Source: Sphingobacteriaceae bacterium
GTDB taxonomy: Bacteria; Bacteroidota; Bacteroidia; Sphingobacteriales; Sphingobacteriaceae
Length of the DNA stretch: 6,670 nt
Direction: 5' to 3'
NCBI GenBank assembly: GCA_021740025.1
Contig: JAIPAN010000065.1
Span: 1 to 6,670 of the forward strand
The translations under genes were made by a program, and so were the position numbers. Below are positions 6,316 to 6,670 of the stretch, in pieces. The stretch's first letter is position 1. The number at the start of each line of letters is the position of its first letter. The notes below the pieces were generated by a model. That model did not search any database. It saw nothing but the letters and a program-made list of their open reading frames with translations, and was not told the origin of the DNA.

Positions 6316-6323
6316 AAAATTTA
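6316..6323 (-). promoter_or_regulatory. Possible -7 promoter element for the adenosyltransferase gene
   Basis: The minus strand reads TAAATTTT, seven of eight matches to TAnnTTTG, 15 nt before the ATG at 6300, in the 72-nt gap after the chromate transporter gene. No -33 box is clear. Cotranscription with the upstream gene is equally possible, since no convincing terminator is seen in the gap. Confidence 0.2.
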
Positions 6324-6372
6324 AGCAAACCTTAGTGTAGTTTTTTATTAAATAAACGTAAATTTTTTCGCA

Positions 6373-6670
6373 CTATAAAAAGTACGATAAGGCTATTACA
6401 GCGAAAATTAGAATGGGTGTTTTTATACGGGTAAAAGAGAGCAAAAAGAATGTCCCGAACACCAAACAAAGAGATAGCCATTGGAAGCTTTGCGCACGAA
6501 ACATGAAAATGACCGCTGCAAGTAAAAAGCCTACAGAAACGGCGTTAATACCAGAAAGCGAATGTTTAATTCGACCTATTTTCTTTAAATCGGACCAAAA
6601 CGGAACAATAAACAAAATGAGTATTAATCCAGGTAAATTGATGCCTAAAACAGCAATGAAGCTACCTCCT
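6373..6670 (-). CDS. chrA: ChrA-family chromate transporter, C-terminal part (runs off the window)
   Basis: Only the last 98 residues are in the window; the reading frame stays open to the right edge, so the start is outside. The visible part begins GGSFIAVLGINLPGLILILF and has three or four hydrophobic segments. The segment INLPG...PFW, the loop LSGINAVSVGFLLAA, and the ending KTPILIFAVIALSYFL with a terminal TAG are typical of the CHR domain C-terminus. CHR proteins are inner-membrane transporters, best known for chromate efflux, though many may carry other anions. The TTG at 6615 falls inside the domain and is an ordinary leucine codon, not the start. Whether this is a short (one-domain) or long (two-domain) CHR protein cannot be judged here. 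It lies 72 nt upstream of the adenosyltransferase gene in the same direction. Confidence 0.83.
   Translation of the reverse strand, partial: GGSFIAVLGINLPGLILILFIVPFWSDLKKIGRIKHSLSGINAVSVGFLLAAVIFMFRAQSFQWLSLCLVFGTFFLLSFTRIKTPILIFAVIALSYFL

Noticed and set aside
6301..6372. Possible cobalamin riboswitch or terminator between the chromate transporter and adenosyltransferase genes
   Set aside because: 72 nt is too short for a cobalamin riboswitch; the only inverted repeat (CGAAAATTTA against a T-rich imperfect copy) is AT-only in its core and mismatched.

Overview
The window looks like an ordinary chromosomal stretch from a member of the Bacteroidota (Flavobacteriales/Sphingobacteriales-like; the order cannot be fixed from this much sequence). 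The evidence is an AT-rich composition, weak or absent Shine-Dalgarno sequences, TAnnTTTG-type -7 promoter elements just upstream of most genes, and proteins of recognisable Bacteroidota type: an acidic DUF2795 protein, a MacB-like permease with a Trp-rich insert, and a CDF transporter with a cysteine tail.

Layout, left to right: (1) a minus-strand cation diffusion facilitator (metal/proton antiporter); (2) a short divergent promoter region, then a plus-strand class I (Ib-type) aspartate aminotransferase; (3) tail-to-tail with it, only 3 nt away, a minus-strand MacB/FtsX-type ABC permease without its ATPase; (4) a 138-nt divergent intergenic region carrying a direct repeat and a good promoter for (5) a plus-strand queA-ispD pair (queuosine tRNA modification and MEP isoprenoid synthesis), closed by (6) a strong bidirectional terminator; (7) converging on that terminator, a minus-strand set consisting of a small acidic DUF2795 protein, a PduO-type cob(I)alamin adenosyltransferase and the C-terminal part of a ChrA-family chromate transporter that runs off the right edge.

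The genes do not form one pathway; most are housekeeping or transport genes. queA-ispD is a likely operon with a 17-nt gap. The chrA-end/adenosyltransferase/DUF2795 set is co-oriented, with gaps of 72 and 76 nt and possible internal promoters. I see no CRISPR array, insertion sequence, tRNA, rRNA, phage gene or defence gene, and no convincing new system. The points most worth a second look are the altered transmembrane metal site and cysteine tail of the CDF protein, the absence of a terminator between the convergent aminotransferase and permease genes, a possible leaderless aminotransferase mRNA, and a repeated AGCCATTTTA motif in the two divergent promoter regions.
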